Shown here in pieces: positions 35,932 to 44,817 of a DNA stretch of 64,000 bases (position 1 is the first letter of the stretch; each line of letters opens with the position of its first letter). A program made the position numbers and the translations under genes. Under the pieces are notes generated by a model. That model was not told where the DNA came from and made no database searches. It saw only the letters and a list, made by a program, of their open reading frames with translations. The stretch is from CAZYMI01 sp964648505 (lineage in GTDB: Bacteria; Pseudomonadota; Alphaproteobacteria; Micavibrionales; Micavibrionaceae), in NCBI GenBank assembly GCA_964648505.1, contig CAZYMI010000007.1, forward strand, positions 21,945 through 85,944, in the 5' to 3' direction.

Positions 35932-36456
35932 TTAATTAACTGTTGTTACGCCACGACGGTTTTGAGCGAATGATGTGTCATCCGCACCAACAACAGCAGG
36001 GCGTTCTTTACCATAGGAAATTGTTGACAGGCGGCTGCCATCAACGCCAACAGAGGCCAAGTAGCTGCGAATAGTATTTGCACGACGCTCACCAAGGGCA
36101 AGGTTGTATTCACGCGTTCCACGTTCATCGGCATGGCCTTCAACTGTAACGGACACGTTTGGATAACGCTTGAGCCATTCTGCTTGCAGATCAAGTGTAC
36201 GGCGTGCTTCAGGAGAAAGATCTGTGCGGTCATAACCAAAAAATACGCGGTCACCAACATTTACAGCTAGATCTTGCTGAGAACCTGGAACAACGTTACC
36301 TGCACCATCAAGCCCTGCACCGTTACCGACTTCTGTCCCTGCCAATGGGCCTGATCCAGCAAAATTGGTATTTTCATCACCTGCGCCTTTATCCTTGGAT
36401 GAACAGGCGACAAATGTAAGGGCAACAGCTGCGATCAGAAGTGTACGGAAAAACAT
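35932..36456 (-). CDS. pal: Peptidoglycan-associated lipoprotein Pal
   Basis: Outer-membrane lipoprotein that binds peptidoglycan and TolB. The start at 36456 has an AGGAG site 12 nt upstream and begins the lipoprotein signal MFFRTLLIAAVALTFVAC; Phe at -3 is a mild departure from the lipobox. The OmpA-like domain covers the last 110 residues, with VEGHADERGTREYNLALGERRA and the terminal NRRGVTTVN. An ATG further upstream (36555) is in frame but would bury the signal peptide. TolB does not precede it; a SirB1-like gene does. Confidence 0.94.
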   Translation of the reverse strand: MFFRTLLIAAVALTFVACSSKDKGAGDENTNFAGSGPLAGTEVGNGAGLDGAGNVVPGSQQDLAVNVGDRVFFGYDRTDLSPEARRTLDLQAEWLKRYPNVSVTVEGHADERGTREYNLALGERRANTIRSYLASVGVDGSRLSTISYGKERPAVVGADDTSFAQNRRGVTTVN

Positions 36457-36598
36457 GGAAGGGGACTCCTTGGGGTCAGTCTTTGAAAGTGTTTCTAGTG
36501 TTCTATAAACGGTCACATACATTAAAAAACATACTGCCGAATCGTTATAATTCATAGTCCTTTGCGCCCCCTACGGCAAGGGGACCTTCAACAAAATT

Positions 36599-37435
36599 TT
36601 ACATGATAAACTGGCGTATATGCGCGATCAGTCCACGCGCCTCAGCCCGATCACGGGCATCTGGTGCTTTTGTGACATAATCCTCCAGAGCCTCTAAGGC
36701 TACAAGGTAACGTTCAATCCGGGCGTTAATAATACCTACTTCATATAAAAACCTGTGTTCAGCAGGGTCAATACGCCGAAGGGCACACAAAGTATCGAGT
36801 GCGCCTTGATAATCCTCAGCTTCAATCTGCCGTAACTTAATGTTGTTTTGAAGTCTTACTAAAATATCACGGTTTGTGGCTTGTGCATAATATGCCACTG
36901 ATAACTCAGCCCGTGGCCCCAAAGCCGCCTTCAAATAGTGACGTAAATCAGGAGCCTCAAGAATTTTCCCAAAATGGAAAGGGTCAAACAAAACGCGCTT
37001 ACCCTCTTGCTCAAGACGAACAATAAAATGCCCGGGAAAATTAATACCTGATATATCCCAGCCTTGAGCCTGTCCGGCGTGGATGTATAAGATCGCAAGC
37101 GTAATCGGCAGGCCCCTGCGCCTATCAATCACCCGCGTCAGATCAGCATTTTCCAAAGCATTGTATGTGTCTTCATCGCCCTTATAGCCTTCTTGATCTG
37201 CGATAATATGTTTGAGCGCAGCCAGCCTTGTCAGTACATCATCGCTTGCTCCGCCCTCAAGAAGTAACCTGAACCGATCCGAAACATCGCGTGCTATTTT
37301 TTGCAGATGGTGATGATAACGCTGTGTATTAACTTCAGGCCGGGTTAGCTTGGAGAGCAGTAACGCAGATTCCGCAAGATTGATCGCGCTGTCTTCAACT
37401 TCTCCAATTCGGTCTAGCGCCTCAAGTAAAGCCAT
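36599..37435 (-). CDS. SirB1/transglutaminase-like and TPR domain protein
   Basis: A 278-residue member of the SirB1 (UPF0162) family. The transglutaminase-like core is seen in ADLTRVIDRRRGLPITLAILYIHAG and FPGHFIVRL, with a conserved His, and VLFDPFHFGK. Two TPR-like helices end the protein. The catalytic Cys of true transglutaminases is not evident at the expected site (GLPITLAI), as is usual for this family. Its cellular role is not established. It starts 1 bp after the BON lipoprotein gene ends and precedes pal. Confidence 0.8.
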   Translation of the reverse strand: MALLEALDRIGEVEDSAINLAESALLLSKLTRPEVNTQRYHHHLQKIARDVSDRFRLLLEGGASDDVLTRLAALKHIIADQEGYKGDEDTYNALENADLTRVIDRRRGLPITLAILYIHAGQAQGWDISGINFPGHFIVRLEQEGKRVLFDPFHFGKILEAPDLRHYLKAALGPRAELSVAYYAQATNRDILVRLQNNIKLRQIEAEDYQGALDTLCALRRIDPAEHRFLYEVGIINARIERYLVALEALEDYVTKAPDARDRAEARGLIAHIRQFIM

Positions 37436-37436
37436 T

Positions 37437-38195
37437 CTAGTTATTCAGCGGAACCGCCTCTACTTTATCGGGGCCCGGTGCGGTTGTTACTGTTGCGCTA
37501 CCGGGATTTCCTGTATTGCCTGCTGGTAACCCAAGGCTTTCAGGGGGCAGACTAGCACCTGATTTAGGGATATTCCCCGGAATATTTGGCAGCTGCGCCT
37601 GCTGAGGCACAATAACTTCACCAGCTCGCTTCACATACGACACCACATTGGTAACGTTGGGGATAGATCTTGCAACGTCAATCACATGTTCTTGTTCTTC
37701 TTGATAACGCGCAACACCCATCAAATAGACTGTGCCTTGAACGGTATCAATTGAATAGTTGATCGACTGAACATCACGGTCCAGAATTAATTTAGTGCGC
37801 AACTGGGTGGATATCCAGGCATCGCGCGCGTATCCTTGAAAACCATCGCTTTCAGCAACACGAATTTCATTAATCACCTGCTTAACCCCTTTTGCCTGCC
37901 AAACAAGGCGTATTGCTTCCACCCTTGATTGCGGCTTTTGCACAACGCCTGTCACAAGCACGCGGCCTTGATCGACAGTTAAGTTTAGTTTGCGAAACGT
38001 ATCAACATCGTACTTAAACCACAGATCATTAATTTGCGCTTCAATCTGGAAATCGGTCATCGCGCTAGAAATACCACCTTCTTTTGCAGCCGCAATACCC
38101 GTTGACGCTGCAGCACCCGATGCAAGACCAACAGGTGTACAAGCAGAAAAACCTAAAGACGCAACAAGTAATGAAAGTAAAAGCAACCGGTTCAT
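37437..38195 (-). CDS. BON-domain outer-membrane lipoprotein (DolP-like)
   Basis: A 252-residue lipoprotein: the signal ends in LGFSAC at Cys19. Two BON domains follow, about residues 48-115 (FQIEAQINDLWFKYDVD, then GRVLVTGVVQKPQSRVEAI) and 120-190 (DAWISTQLRTKLILD, then GTVYLMGVARYQEEQEHVIDVA). The C-terminal 60 residues are Pro/Gly-rich and disordered. In gammaproteobacteria DolP is encoded beside lpoA, rsmI and yraN; the same gene set surrounds this copy, which supports an envelope-integrity role. Confidence 0.85.
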   Translation of the reverse strand: MNRLLLLSLLVASLGFSACTPVGLASGAAASTGIAAAKEGGISSAMTDFQIEAQINDLWFKYDVDTFRKLNLTVDQGRVLVTGVVQKPQSRVEAIRLVWQAKGVKQVINEIRVAESDGFQGYARDAWISTQLRTKLILDRDVQSINYSIDTVQGTVYLMGVARYQEEQEHVIDVARSIPNVTNVVSYVKRAGEVIVPQQAQLPNIPGNIPKSGASLPPESLGLPAGNTGNPGSATVTTAPGPDKVEAVPLNN

Positions 38196-38238
38196 GATCC
38201 ACCTTCAAAAGAATGTGATTTAAAAAATACTCTGTGAA

Positions 38239-38610
38239 TTATGCGCTTGTCATTTGCACATTGTCTAGATGATGAATGGAAAAAGGCGGTATATAAGCAA
38301 TCACATCAAAGCGCGAAGTCTTTTCCTGCGATTGCCTGTCATTTTGAAGATATATTTGTGCGGCTCGTCTAATTCTGGTCTGGGACTGTGGCGTGAGCGC
38401 TTCAAGGGCCCTTTCCAGGCAATCGCGCTGCTTAACTTCAACAAACACCAAAATATTACCACGCTGGGCTACAATATCAATTTCACCGCAAGGAGTTTTA
38501 TAACGCCGCGCTAAAATACAATATCCTTTAAAGCGCAAAAACCATGCCGCCAGCATCTCGGCTTTAAGGCCTTTATCATAAGTTGTGCGCTTCATGCCTT
38601 TCCCTATCAT
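38239..38610 (-). CDS. yraN: YraN-family (UPF0102) endonuclease-fold protein
   Basis: A 123-residue restriction-endonuclease-fold protein. The PD-(D/E)XK-like core is visible: CGEIDIVAQ (Asp45) and VFVEVKQR (Glu58, Lys60), after GLKAEMLAAWFLRFKGYCIL. A DNA-processing role is inferred from the fold. The ATG chosen overlaps the rsmI stop by 4 nt (ATGA); a second in-frame ATG at 38595 is possible. Confidence 0.9.
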   Translation of the reverse strand: MIGKGMKRTTYDKGLKAEMLAAWFLRFKGYCILARRYKTPCGEIDIVAQRGNILVFVEVKQRDCLERALEALTPQSQTRIRRAAQIYLQNDRQSQEKTSRFDVIAYIPPFSIHHLDNVQMTSA

Positions 38611-39461
38611 TCTCTTGTTATACTCAGCGCTTTGGAATACACAATTTTTCGCGATATGCCCGTTTGCGCAGCTACTTGGGCAACCGCTTCTTTTAAAGAC
38701 ATTTTTTTCATCATATCTTTAAGTAACGCCTCAAGATCAATATCTATGCCCTGGCCCCCTGCGCCTTCAATCACAATTACAATTTCACCTTTAGGGTCAC
38801 CCTTTGCGGTATAATAAGATACCAGTTCTTCAAGGTCTCCTGTTTTTGTTTCCTCAAACATTTTTGTAATTTCACGAACCACGGAGGCTTTGCGATTACC
38901 TAAAACAGACAAAGCGTCTTTCAGTGATGCCACAAGGCGAGGCGCCGTTTCATAAGCTACAAGGGTGGCTGAAATATCCTGAACCTCATGCCAGAAACTT
39001 CTTCGTGCCGCTGCTTTAGGTGGCGTGAACCCTAAAAATATAAATCTATCACTGGGCAAGGCGGAAAGCTGTAAAGCGGATAATACGGCATTAGCACCGG
39101 GTGCTGTTGTTACCTGAATACCATTCGCGCGGGCGGCGCGTACAAGTTTAAAACCGGGGTCGGAGATCAGCGGCATTCCCGCATCTGAAACTAACGCAAG
39201 CGCTTTGCCGCTTTTAAGTAATGCTATGATTTTCTCCGGATACTGATCGCCTGTGTGGTCATTAAAAATCATCATTGGTTTTTTTATGTCATAAAAGCTT
39301 AAAAGGCGTCCTGTGACCCTTGTATCCTCACATAAAATCTTGTCGCAGGACTTTAGAATGCTGATTGCCCTTAAGGTCATATCCGCAAGATTACCAATAG
39401 GCGTTGCCACCAAATACAGGCCGGGTGACAATCTTTCTTCTTTTGCGCTAAGGTCATTCAT
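38607..39461 (-). CDS. rsmI: 16S rRNA (cytidine1402-2'-O)-methyltransferase
   Basis: Methylates the ribose of C1402, completing m4Cm1402 with RsmH. The 284-residue tetrapyrrole-methylase-fold protein begins GLYLVATPIGNLADMTLRA and contains LCEDTRVTGRLL, ALVSDAGMPLISDPGFKLVR and FLGFTPPK. The C-terminal tail has the helix LKEAVAQVAAQTGISRKIVY. It is divergent from lpoA and coupled to yraN. Confidence 0.96.
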   Translation of the reverse strand: MNDLSAKEERLSPGLYLVATPIGNLADMTLRAISILKSCDKILCEDTRVTGRLLSFYDIKKPMMIFNDHTGDQYPEKIIALLKSGKALALVSDAGMPLISDPGFKLVRAARANGIQVTTAPGANAVLSALQLSALPSDRFIFLGFTPPKAAARRSFWHEVQDISATLVAYETAPRLVASLKDALSVLGNRKASVVREITKMFEETKTGDLEELVSYYTAKGDPKGEIVIVIEGAGGQGIDIDLEALLKDMMKKMSLKEAVAQVAAQTGISRKIVYSKALSITRE

Positions 39462-39487
39462 TATTACTGATCTGACCCGAGGTTGAG

Positions 39488-40693
39488 ATGCGCCGCAAGT
39501 CCCCCCTGCTTCTTTTTATTACATGTGCTTTGTTATCATTATCGGGTTGCACCACGTCATCCGGCGGCTGGGGTATGCCTAGCGAACATTCTATATCCGA
39601 CAATACTGAATCATCAAACAGCACAGCCATGTCTGCGCCCCCTGCCCTGCAAACACAAAGCCCGGCCCTTCGTCTGGCCGTTCTTGTTCCTTTGTCTGGG
39701 CCATCTGCCCCCCTTGGGGATGGGCTTTTAAACGCCGCCCAACTGGCACTTGTAGATTTAAAAGCAACGCGCGTTGAACTTGTTCCTATCGATACAGGTA
39801 CATCACCAGCCCAAGCTGCAAGCGCTGTTCAAGAAGCGCAAAAAGAACAAGTGAGCGCTATTATAGGTCCCGTTTTTGCAGACACAACAAAATCTGTTGC
39901 TGCCGCTTTATCGGGGTCCAGTCTTCCGGCTGTCAGTTTTTCAACCGATTCGTCTGCGGCCGGTAGTTCTGTTTTTGTCATGGGTATTTTACCTGAACTT
40001 CAGGCTGCTCAGATCGTTGATTTTGCGGCGTCTCGCGGCGTAAGAAATTATGCCATTCTTGCAGGAAATGATGAATATGGTCGCCTGGTCAGCGCTGCTT
40101 TTACACAGCGCGCGCGCCTTCGAGGCCTCACTGTTACTCAAGTTATACGCTTGCCGCAAAATCCCGCTGAACTTGAAAAAACTGTTGTTGATTTTGCAAC
40201 AGGTCCACGCCCAGTTGATGCCGTATTCCTGCCGCTTGCACCATCAGCAGCGCGAGTCGTTTCTGATCTATTGGCAAAATCTGGCATGACACCCGATAAA
40301 GTACGCAGGCTGGGCACCGGCTTGTGGGAAGATACAGATCTGGCAAAAGCACCATCGCTTCAAGGCGCATGGTTTGCAGCCCCGGATCCGGCAAGCCGCG
40401 CACGGTTTGAAAATAAATATGCACAAGCCTATGGCGTTACCCCCCCACGCATTGCTTCTCTTGGTTATGATGCAACGGCTTTGATGATTGCTGCCTCAAG
40501 GTCGGGGCTATCAGAAGGGCATGTAGCGCGAGCGTCTTTATTAAATCCAAACGGATTCTTAGGCACAGACGGCATTTTTCGTTTCAGGTCTAATGGTACG
40601 GTTGACCGCGCCCTTGCTGTTTTAGAACTCTCAAATGGGCGATTAAATATTATTGCACCTGCATCGCGTTCTTTCCTTAAACCCGATGGTTGA
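39488..40693 (+). CDS. Penicillin-binding protein activator LpoA-like lipoprotein
   Basis: A 401-residue lipoprotein with signal ending LSLSGC. The mature part is a periplasmic type I binding-protein fold (LRLAVLVPLSGPSAPLGDGLLNAAQLA, then AIIGPVFADTTKSVAAAL, NYAILAGNDEYGRLV, IASLGYDATALM). It matches the C-terminal domain of LpoA and the YraM family, without the N-terminal TPR domain of enterobacterial LpoA. The conserved neighbourhood with rsmI, yraN and a DolP-like gene supports a role in activating wall synthesis; an ABC-transporter solute-binding role is the alternative. Confidence 0.8.
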   Translation: MRRKSPLLLFITCALLSLSGCTTSSGGWGMPSEHSISDNTESSNSTAMSAPPALQTQSPALRLAVLVPLSGPSAPLGDGLLNAAQLALVDLKATRVELVPIDTGTSPAQAASAVQEAQKEQVSAIIGPVFADTTKSVAAALSGSSLPAVSFSTDSSAAGSSVFVMGILPELQAAQIVDFAASRGVRNYAILAGNDEYGRLVSAAFTQRARLRGLTVTQVIRLPQNPAELEKTVVDFATGPRPVDAVFLPLAPSAARVVSDLLAKSGMTPDKVRRLGTGLWEDTDLAKAPSLQGAWFAAPDPASRARFENKYAQAYGVTPPRIASLGYDATALMIAASRSGLSEGHVARASLLNPNGFLGTDGIFRFRSNGTVDRALAVLELSNGRLNIIAPASRSFLKPDG

Positions 40694-40785
40694 TCCAGAC
40701 CTTTATAACAATTGAGAGCTATTTAAAAATTGAAACATTGATCGTGTCGCACGTTATATAAAACATCTATAAGTTTATAAATTCA

Positions 40786-40810
40786 TTATATTTAATTATG
40801 TTAAATATAA
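40786..40810. promoter_or_regulatory. AT-rich perfect inverted repeat upstream of pdxS
   Basis: Ten-base arms TTATATTTAA and TTAAATATAA flank TTATG in the 230-bp gap before pdxS, about 115 bp from its start. It may be a regulator site or a chance AT palindrome. An AAGGA ribosome-binding site precedes pdxS by 9 nt. Confidence 0.4.
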
Positions 40811-40923
40811 AAACACAGATTTTTCTCGAAAATTTCTACGCATGGCTCTATATCAAGATTACAAAGTAGGCGTGTTATGCTTTTAACAATCCGCTTAAAC
40901 AAAAAAAATAAGGATGTCCGTTT

Positions 40924-41817
40924 ATGACCATGCCAATTGCAGATGTAATTCCACTGAAAACCGGCCTTGCTGAAATGTTAAAAGGCGGGGTGATTATGGA
41001 TGTGGTTACTGTCGATCAGGCTAAAATCGCTGAAGATGCGGGCGCTGTTGCTGTGATGGCACTTGAACGCGTGCCGTCAGAAATTCGTCAGGCAGGTGGC
41101 GTTGCTCGTATGAGCCCGCCTGAGCTTGTTGAAAGCATCATGAATGCGGTCTCTATTCCGGTTATGGCCAAGTGCCGTATTGGCCATTTTGCAGAAGCGC
41201 AAATTCTGGAAGCGATCGGCGTCGATTATATCGATGAGTCAGAAGTACTGACGCCTGCCGACGAAGATTACCACATTTATAAACACGCTTTTCGAGTACC
41301 TTTTGTTTGTGGAGCAAAAAATCTAGGTGAAGCTTTGCGCCGTATTGGTGAAGGCGCCGCTCTGATGCGCACAAAAGGTGAGCCCGGTACTGGCAATATT
41401 GTTGAAGCCGTGCGCCACCTGCGCGATATCAATCAGCATATTCGTCGTATCAAGCAGTTGGATGATAGCGAGCTTATGACAGAAGCAAAAAATATGGGCG
41501 CCCCCTTTGAACTGGTTAAAATGGTACGTGAACTTGGCCATCTGCCTGTGCCAAATTTTGCTGCAGGGGGCATCGCAACGCCTGCAGATGCAGCGTTATG
41601 CATGCAGCTTGGTGCACAAACTGTCTTTGTAGGCTCGGGGATTTTCAAAAGTGAAAACCCTGCACAATTTGGTAAGGCCATAGTAAAAGCAACAGCGCAT
41701 TACAATGACCCAAAGATGGTTCTTGAAGCATCGCGCAATATGGGCGGGCAGGCCATGCGGGGCATTGATATTGCCGATATTGAACAACCCATGCGGATGG
41801 CCAATCGCGGATGGTAA
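40924..41817 (+). CDS. pdxS: Pyridoxal 5'-phosphate synthase, synthase subunit
   Basis: Makes PLP from ribose 5-phosphate, glyceraldehyde 3-phosphate and ammonia supplied by PdxT. The 297-residue TIM barrel is highly conserved: VIMDVVTVDQAKIAEDAGAV (Asp26), catalytic Lys83 in MAKCRIGHF, Lys151 in MRTKGEPGTGN and the phosphate-binding NFAAGGIATPADA plus FVGSGIF. The family is common in Gram-positives, archaea and eukaryotes, and rare in alphaproteobacteria, which mostly use pdxA/pdxJ. It overlaps pdxT by 7 nt. Confidence 0.97.
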   Translation: MTMPIADVIPLKTGLAEMLKGGVIMDVVTVDQAKIAEDAGAVAVMALERVPSEIRQAGGVARMSPPELVESIMNAVSIPVMAKCRIGHFAEAQILEAIGVDYIDESEVLTPADEDYHIYKHAFRVPFVCGAKNLGEALRRIGEGAALMRTKGEPGTGNIVEAVRHLRDINQHIRRIKQLDDSELMTEAKNMGAPFELVKMVRELGHLPVPNFAAGGIATPADAALCMQLGAQTVFVGSGIFKSENPAQFGKAIVKATAHYNDPKMVLEASRNMGGQAMRGIDIADIEQPMRMANRGW

Positions 41818-42365
41818 AACGCATTGGCGTTCTAGCGCTTCAGGGTTGTGTTGACCCTCATCGTGCTCATATTGAAGCTCTTGGCGCAGAATTTCTGCCC
41901 GTTAAAACCGCAGATCATATCAAAACGATTGATGCCCTGATTTTACCCGGCGGGGAAAGCACGACCATGCTAAAACTGATTGAAACATTTGACCTATGGG
42001 ATGTACTGCTGGACAGTTTTAAAACAAAACCTGTTTGGGGCATTTGTGCAGGGTCTATTTTGCTTGCGCAGAAAGTTGAAAATCCATCCCAAAAATCATT
42101 CGGTATTTTGCCTATATCGGTCCGGCGCAACGCCTATGGCCGCCAGCTTGAAAGCCACTATGCCAAAATCAATGATTATACCGTTAGCTTTATTCGCGCG
42201 CCAATCATTGAAAAAACAGCTGATGATGTGGCTATTCTAGCGCACCATGAAAACCGGGCAGTCTGGGTACGTCATGGCCAAAATTTTGCCAGCACTTTTC
42301 ATCCAGAACTAACGCAAAACTTCCCTTCACCTATGCATCAAAGTTTTTACGCTGTGCTGTCGTAA
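41811..42365 (+). CDS. pdxT: Pyridoxal 5'-phosphate synthase, glutaminase subunit
   Basis: Class I-type glutaminase feeding ammonia to PdxS. The 184-residue protein contains LILPGGESTTM, the nucleophile Cys79 in WGICAGSILLA, RNAYGRQLESHY and the His-Glu pair of the triad in TFHPELT. The usual GxVxEH near the N-terminus reads GCVDPH here. Translation is coupled to pdxS by a 7-nt overlap. It converges on the PodJ-like gene with a 4-bp gap. Confidence 0.96.
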   Translation: MVKRIGVLALQGCVDPHRAHIEALGAEFLPVKTADHIKTIDALILPGGESTTMLKLIETFDLWDVLLDSFKTKPVWGICAGSILLAQKVENPSQKSFGILPISVRRNAYGRQLESHYAKINDYTVSFIRAPIIEKTADDVAILAHHENRAVWVRHGQNFASTFHPELTQNFPSPMHQSFYAVLS

Positions 42366-42369
42366 AAAC

Positions 42370-44241
42370 TTATTCTTCGCCCGCAGCAGGCACAACAACA
42401 TCAACACGACCTGTTTTTAAAAGATCTAAAATATCACGCGATGGCAAGCCATCAGGGGTCAGGCCAATTTTAGTCTGATAAGCGCGAATAGCGTTTGCCA
42501 ACTCATCGGTCATCCGCCCATCTGCCGGTCCACTAAATAGATCAATCGATGCAAGGCCGCTTTGAAGCTGCGTAATCAAATGCTCATTATCAGCCAGCCC
42601 CCCTGAAGATAATTCTTGATCTTGCGGTGTCTGGGCAAGCGCAGGCAATTTTAAATCGCTACGCTGATTTTTTACTTCGGTAAAGATTTTCTCAATATCT
42701 GTTTGTGATAAGCCTTCTGATGATTGCAGACGCGCTAATGCTTCTTTCCCTTGGGGAGATCCGCGATCTGATGCCAGCTTGAACCAGAATGCCGAAAGCG
42801 GCAGTTCTTTTTTACCAAGCACAGCATTTTCATAGATTAGACCCAAATTATAAGCAGCATCTGCAACACCAGCGACAGCTGCCCGTTCAAAATACCCTGC
42901 CGCACGAACAGGGTTATATGATGATCCTGTGCCTTCCAGATACGATATACCAAGATTATAAAGTGCTTCAGGATGCCCTTTTGATGCTGCTGCCTGATAC
43001 CACAAGGTGGCTTGCGGTAAGTTTTTATCCATGCCCAAACCCTGATGGAACATCACACCTAAATTGTAACGCGCTGCTGCCACATTGTTTAATCCAGCTT
43101 CTCTAAACCAGAAGGCTGCTTTTTGGGTATTGGCTGCAACGTTATCCTGGCCAACGGCATACACAGAAGCCAGATCGCTCTGGGCTTGGGCATCACCCGC
43201 AAAAGCTTTTTTCTCAACTGCGCGCAATGTCTTTGGTAAAGTTGTATCTGGCTGTGCGCGTTCACGAATTTGTTGCGGATCTTTTGTTTCTTCCAAAATT
43301 GCTATTGCTTTTTGTTCATCTTCTAACGCCAGTTTTTTTTCTGCGTCTATCTGACCTTGAAGGCTTAGCTTTATAGATGCCTGCGTAGAATCTTGCTCTG
43401 GCGTGGCTTGCACTTGCGTTTTCTCAACAACAACTTGTGACAATAAATTATTTGATGGTTTTGACTTAAACATCACGGCCAGACCATACCCACCAGCCAG
43501 GCCAAAAGCAGCTAGTACCATTAATGAAACAGCGGAACGTAATAAAGACGGCCCCTCCGAACTTTCATTAAACCCTTGTCCTGCAGGCATCGATTGATCA
43601 GGCGTAAGCGGCGGCGGAGAAAATCCGTGCTGAGAATCCCACGCATTAATTTGAGGTTGATTCATCGCACGGGCTACCGTCTGATCGGTTAAAAGTACCA
43701 ACGCTTTTGCGCGCAAAGCATCTTGTGTTTCTTCAATAATATTTTCCATGCGCTCAATTTTACGAAGCAATCGGCCTTTATCTTGATTGAAACGATCAAA
43801 ACGTCGATCCATTTTTGATACTGCCGCAATAGCTTCTTCAGCACGTTTTAAAACTGAATCGGACATACCCTCCTGATCCATTAAACGCTTTTCAAGCGAT
43901 GTTTTTAAGGTGCGGTATTCTTCCAGTTCCCGCGAGGATAGATTTTGTGAGTTTTCAAGTTTTTCCTGACGCTCCATCATTTCTTCTGTCATTTTATCGC
44001 GATGAACAAGTTTATGTTCAAGTGACAAATATGCTTTTTCGCTTGAGTGGGTTTTATCCTCCATCTCATTAAGAATTTTGCGATATTCATCAAGTTCACG
44101 CCATAAAAGTTCGCGCTCGCTTTCAGAACGCTTCAGGCGGTCATTGACCTCTTCAAGAAGCTTGATCAGCTCGGATCCTTTTGGCTCATTATTCTGACCC
44201 GAAGATGCGCTAGCAGAAATATTCGATGCGAGAACCGACAT
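42370..44241 (-). CDS. PodJ-like polar/septal protein: coiled coil, TM, Sel1 repeats, peptidoglycan-binding domain
   Basis: About 623 residues from the ATG at 44241, which has GGAG 10 nt upstream; an in-frame start at 44316 is less likely. Order: cytoplasmic coiled coil (KLLEEVNDRLKRSESERELL through MENIIEETQDAL, about residues 20-190), a Pro/Gln-rich stretch, one membrane helix (LLRSAVSLMVLAAFGLAGGYG), several Sel1-type repeats (AARYNLGVMFHQGLGMDKN, ALYNLGISYLEGTG, AAYNLGLIYENAVLG) and a C-terminal peptidoglycan-binding_1 domain (SGPADGRMTDELANAIRAYQ). The same order is found in Caulobacter PodJ, which organises a cell pole. The polarity role is inferred. Confidence 0.8.
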   Translation of the reverse strand: MSVLASNISASASSGQNNEPKGSELIKLLEEVNDRLKRSESERELLWRELDEYRKILNEMEDKTHSSEKAYLSLEHKLVHRDKMTEEMMERQEKLENSQNLSSRELEEYRTLKTSLEKRLMDQEGMSDSVLKRAEEAIAAVSKMDRRFDRFNQDKGRLLRKIERMENIIEETQDALRAKALVLLTDQTVARAMNQPQINAWDSQHGFSPPPLTPDQSMPAGQGFNESSEGPSLLRSAVSLMVLAAFGLAGGYGLAVMFKSKPSNNLLSQVVVEKTQVQATPEQDSTQASIKLSLQGQIDAEKKLALEDEQKAIAILEETKDPQQIRERAQPDTTLPKTLRAVEKKAFAGDAQAQSDLASVYAVGQDNVAANTQKAAFWFREAGLNNVAAARYNLGVMFHQGLGMDKNLPQATLWYQAAASKGHPEALYNLGISYLEGTGSSYNPVRAAGYFERAAVAGVADAAYNLGLIYENAVLGKKELPLSAFWFKLASDRGSPQGKEALARLQSSEGLSQTDIEKIFTEVKNQRSDLKLPALAQTPQDQELSSGGLADNEHLITQLQSGLASIDLFSGPADGRMTDELANAIRAYQTKIGLTPDGLPSRDILDLLKTGRVDVVVPAAGEE

Positions 44242-44492
44242 GGGCCGTTTACTCCTAAAACGTTTACAGATTATATGGTGTGAGAGGACATTAGCGTTTT
44301 CAATAACCCCTGCCAAGGATTTTATTGTTAATATTTGGATCGATTAGCCAGCCCGGCAAAAAAGCTCAGTTTTGTGGCTTTTTGTTTGAAAATCAGGCTT
44401 TTGTAGGGCTTGCGTCAAATACAAAACTTGATTAGGGTTCACGCCTTGCTCAAGCGGTCTTTTGCGATTGTTTGAGATTTTTGAAGGCTTAA

Positions 44493-44567
44493 TGGGGCGT
44501 CGCCAAGCGGTAAGGCAGCGGTTTTTGGTACCGCCATTCGTTGGTTCGAATCCAGCCGCCCCAGCCA
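44493..44567 (+). tRNA. tRNA-Gln (anticodon UUG)
   Basis: A complete cloverleaf of 75 nt with encoded CCA. The acceptor stem pairs TGGGGCG (44493-44499) with CGCCCCA (44557-44563), then G and CCA. The anticodon arm is GCGGT-TTTTGGT-ACCGC, giving anticodon TTG. The T arm contains GGTTCGAATCC. It marks the boundary between conserved genes and the accessory region to the right. No second copy of its 3' end was found by eye within the window. Confidence 0.95.
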
Positions 44568-44817
44568 TTTAGTCACCTGTTTGACACGCGGTGAGAGAAT
44601 ACCCTCGAAAAGCCCCATATTCCGCGCCCTTTTGGGCCATACCCATTCCCGTCACGCGCTGAGAATCTGGATTTCGGGGCTGGAATACCCGTTTCTCTCA
44701 GTTGTGAAATTTTCTGCGTGGCAACCATCTTTTAAAAGCGGTAGCTTTAATAACCTCGAAAAGCATTTTTAACTATTTTCGCCGGCTATTTGGGTGATTT
44801 TAGGGATATTGGCTGCT

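Noticed and set aside
40842..40886. 14-codon leader peptide upstream of pdxS
   Set aside because: No ribosome-binding site, no run of regulatory codons and no attenuator hairpin next to it.
44344..44568. Minus-strand 74-codon frame across the tRNA-Gln gene
   Set aside because: Most of it is the antisense of the tRNA and its flank; no codon bias or ribosome-binding site.
44603..44764. 11-bp direct repeat CCTCGAAAAGC (44603 and 44754) between tRNA-Gln and the HerA gene, considered as attachment sites
   Set aside because: It encloses only 140 bp without a gene, does not include the tRNA 3' end, and could occur by chance.
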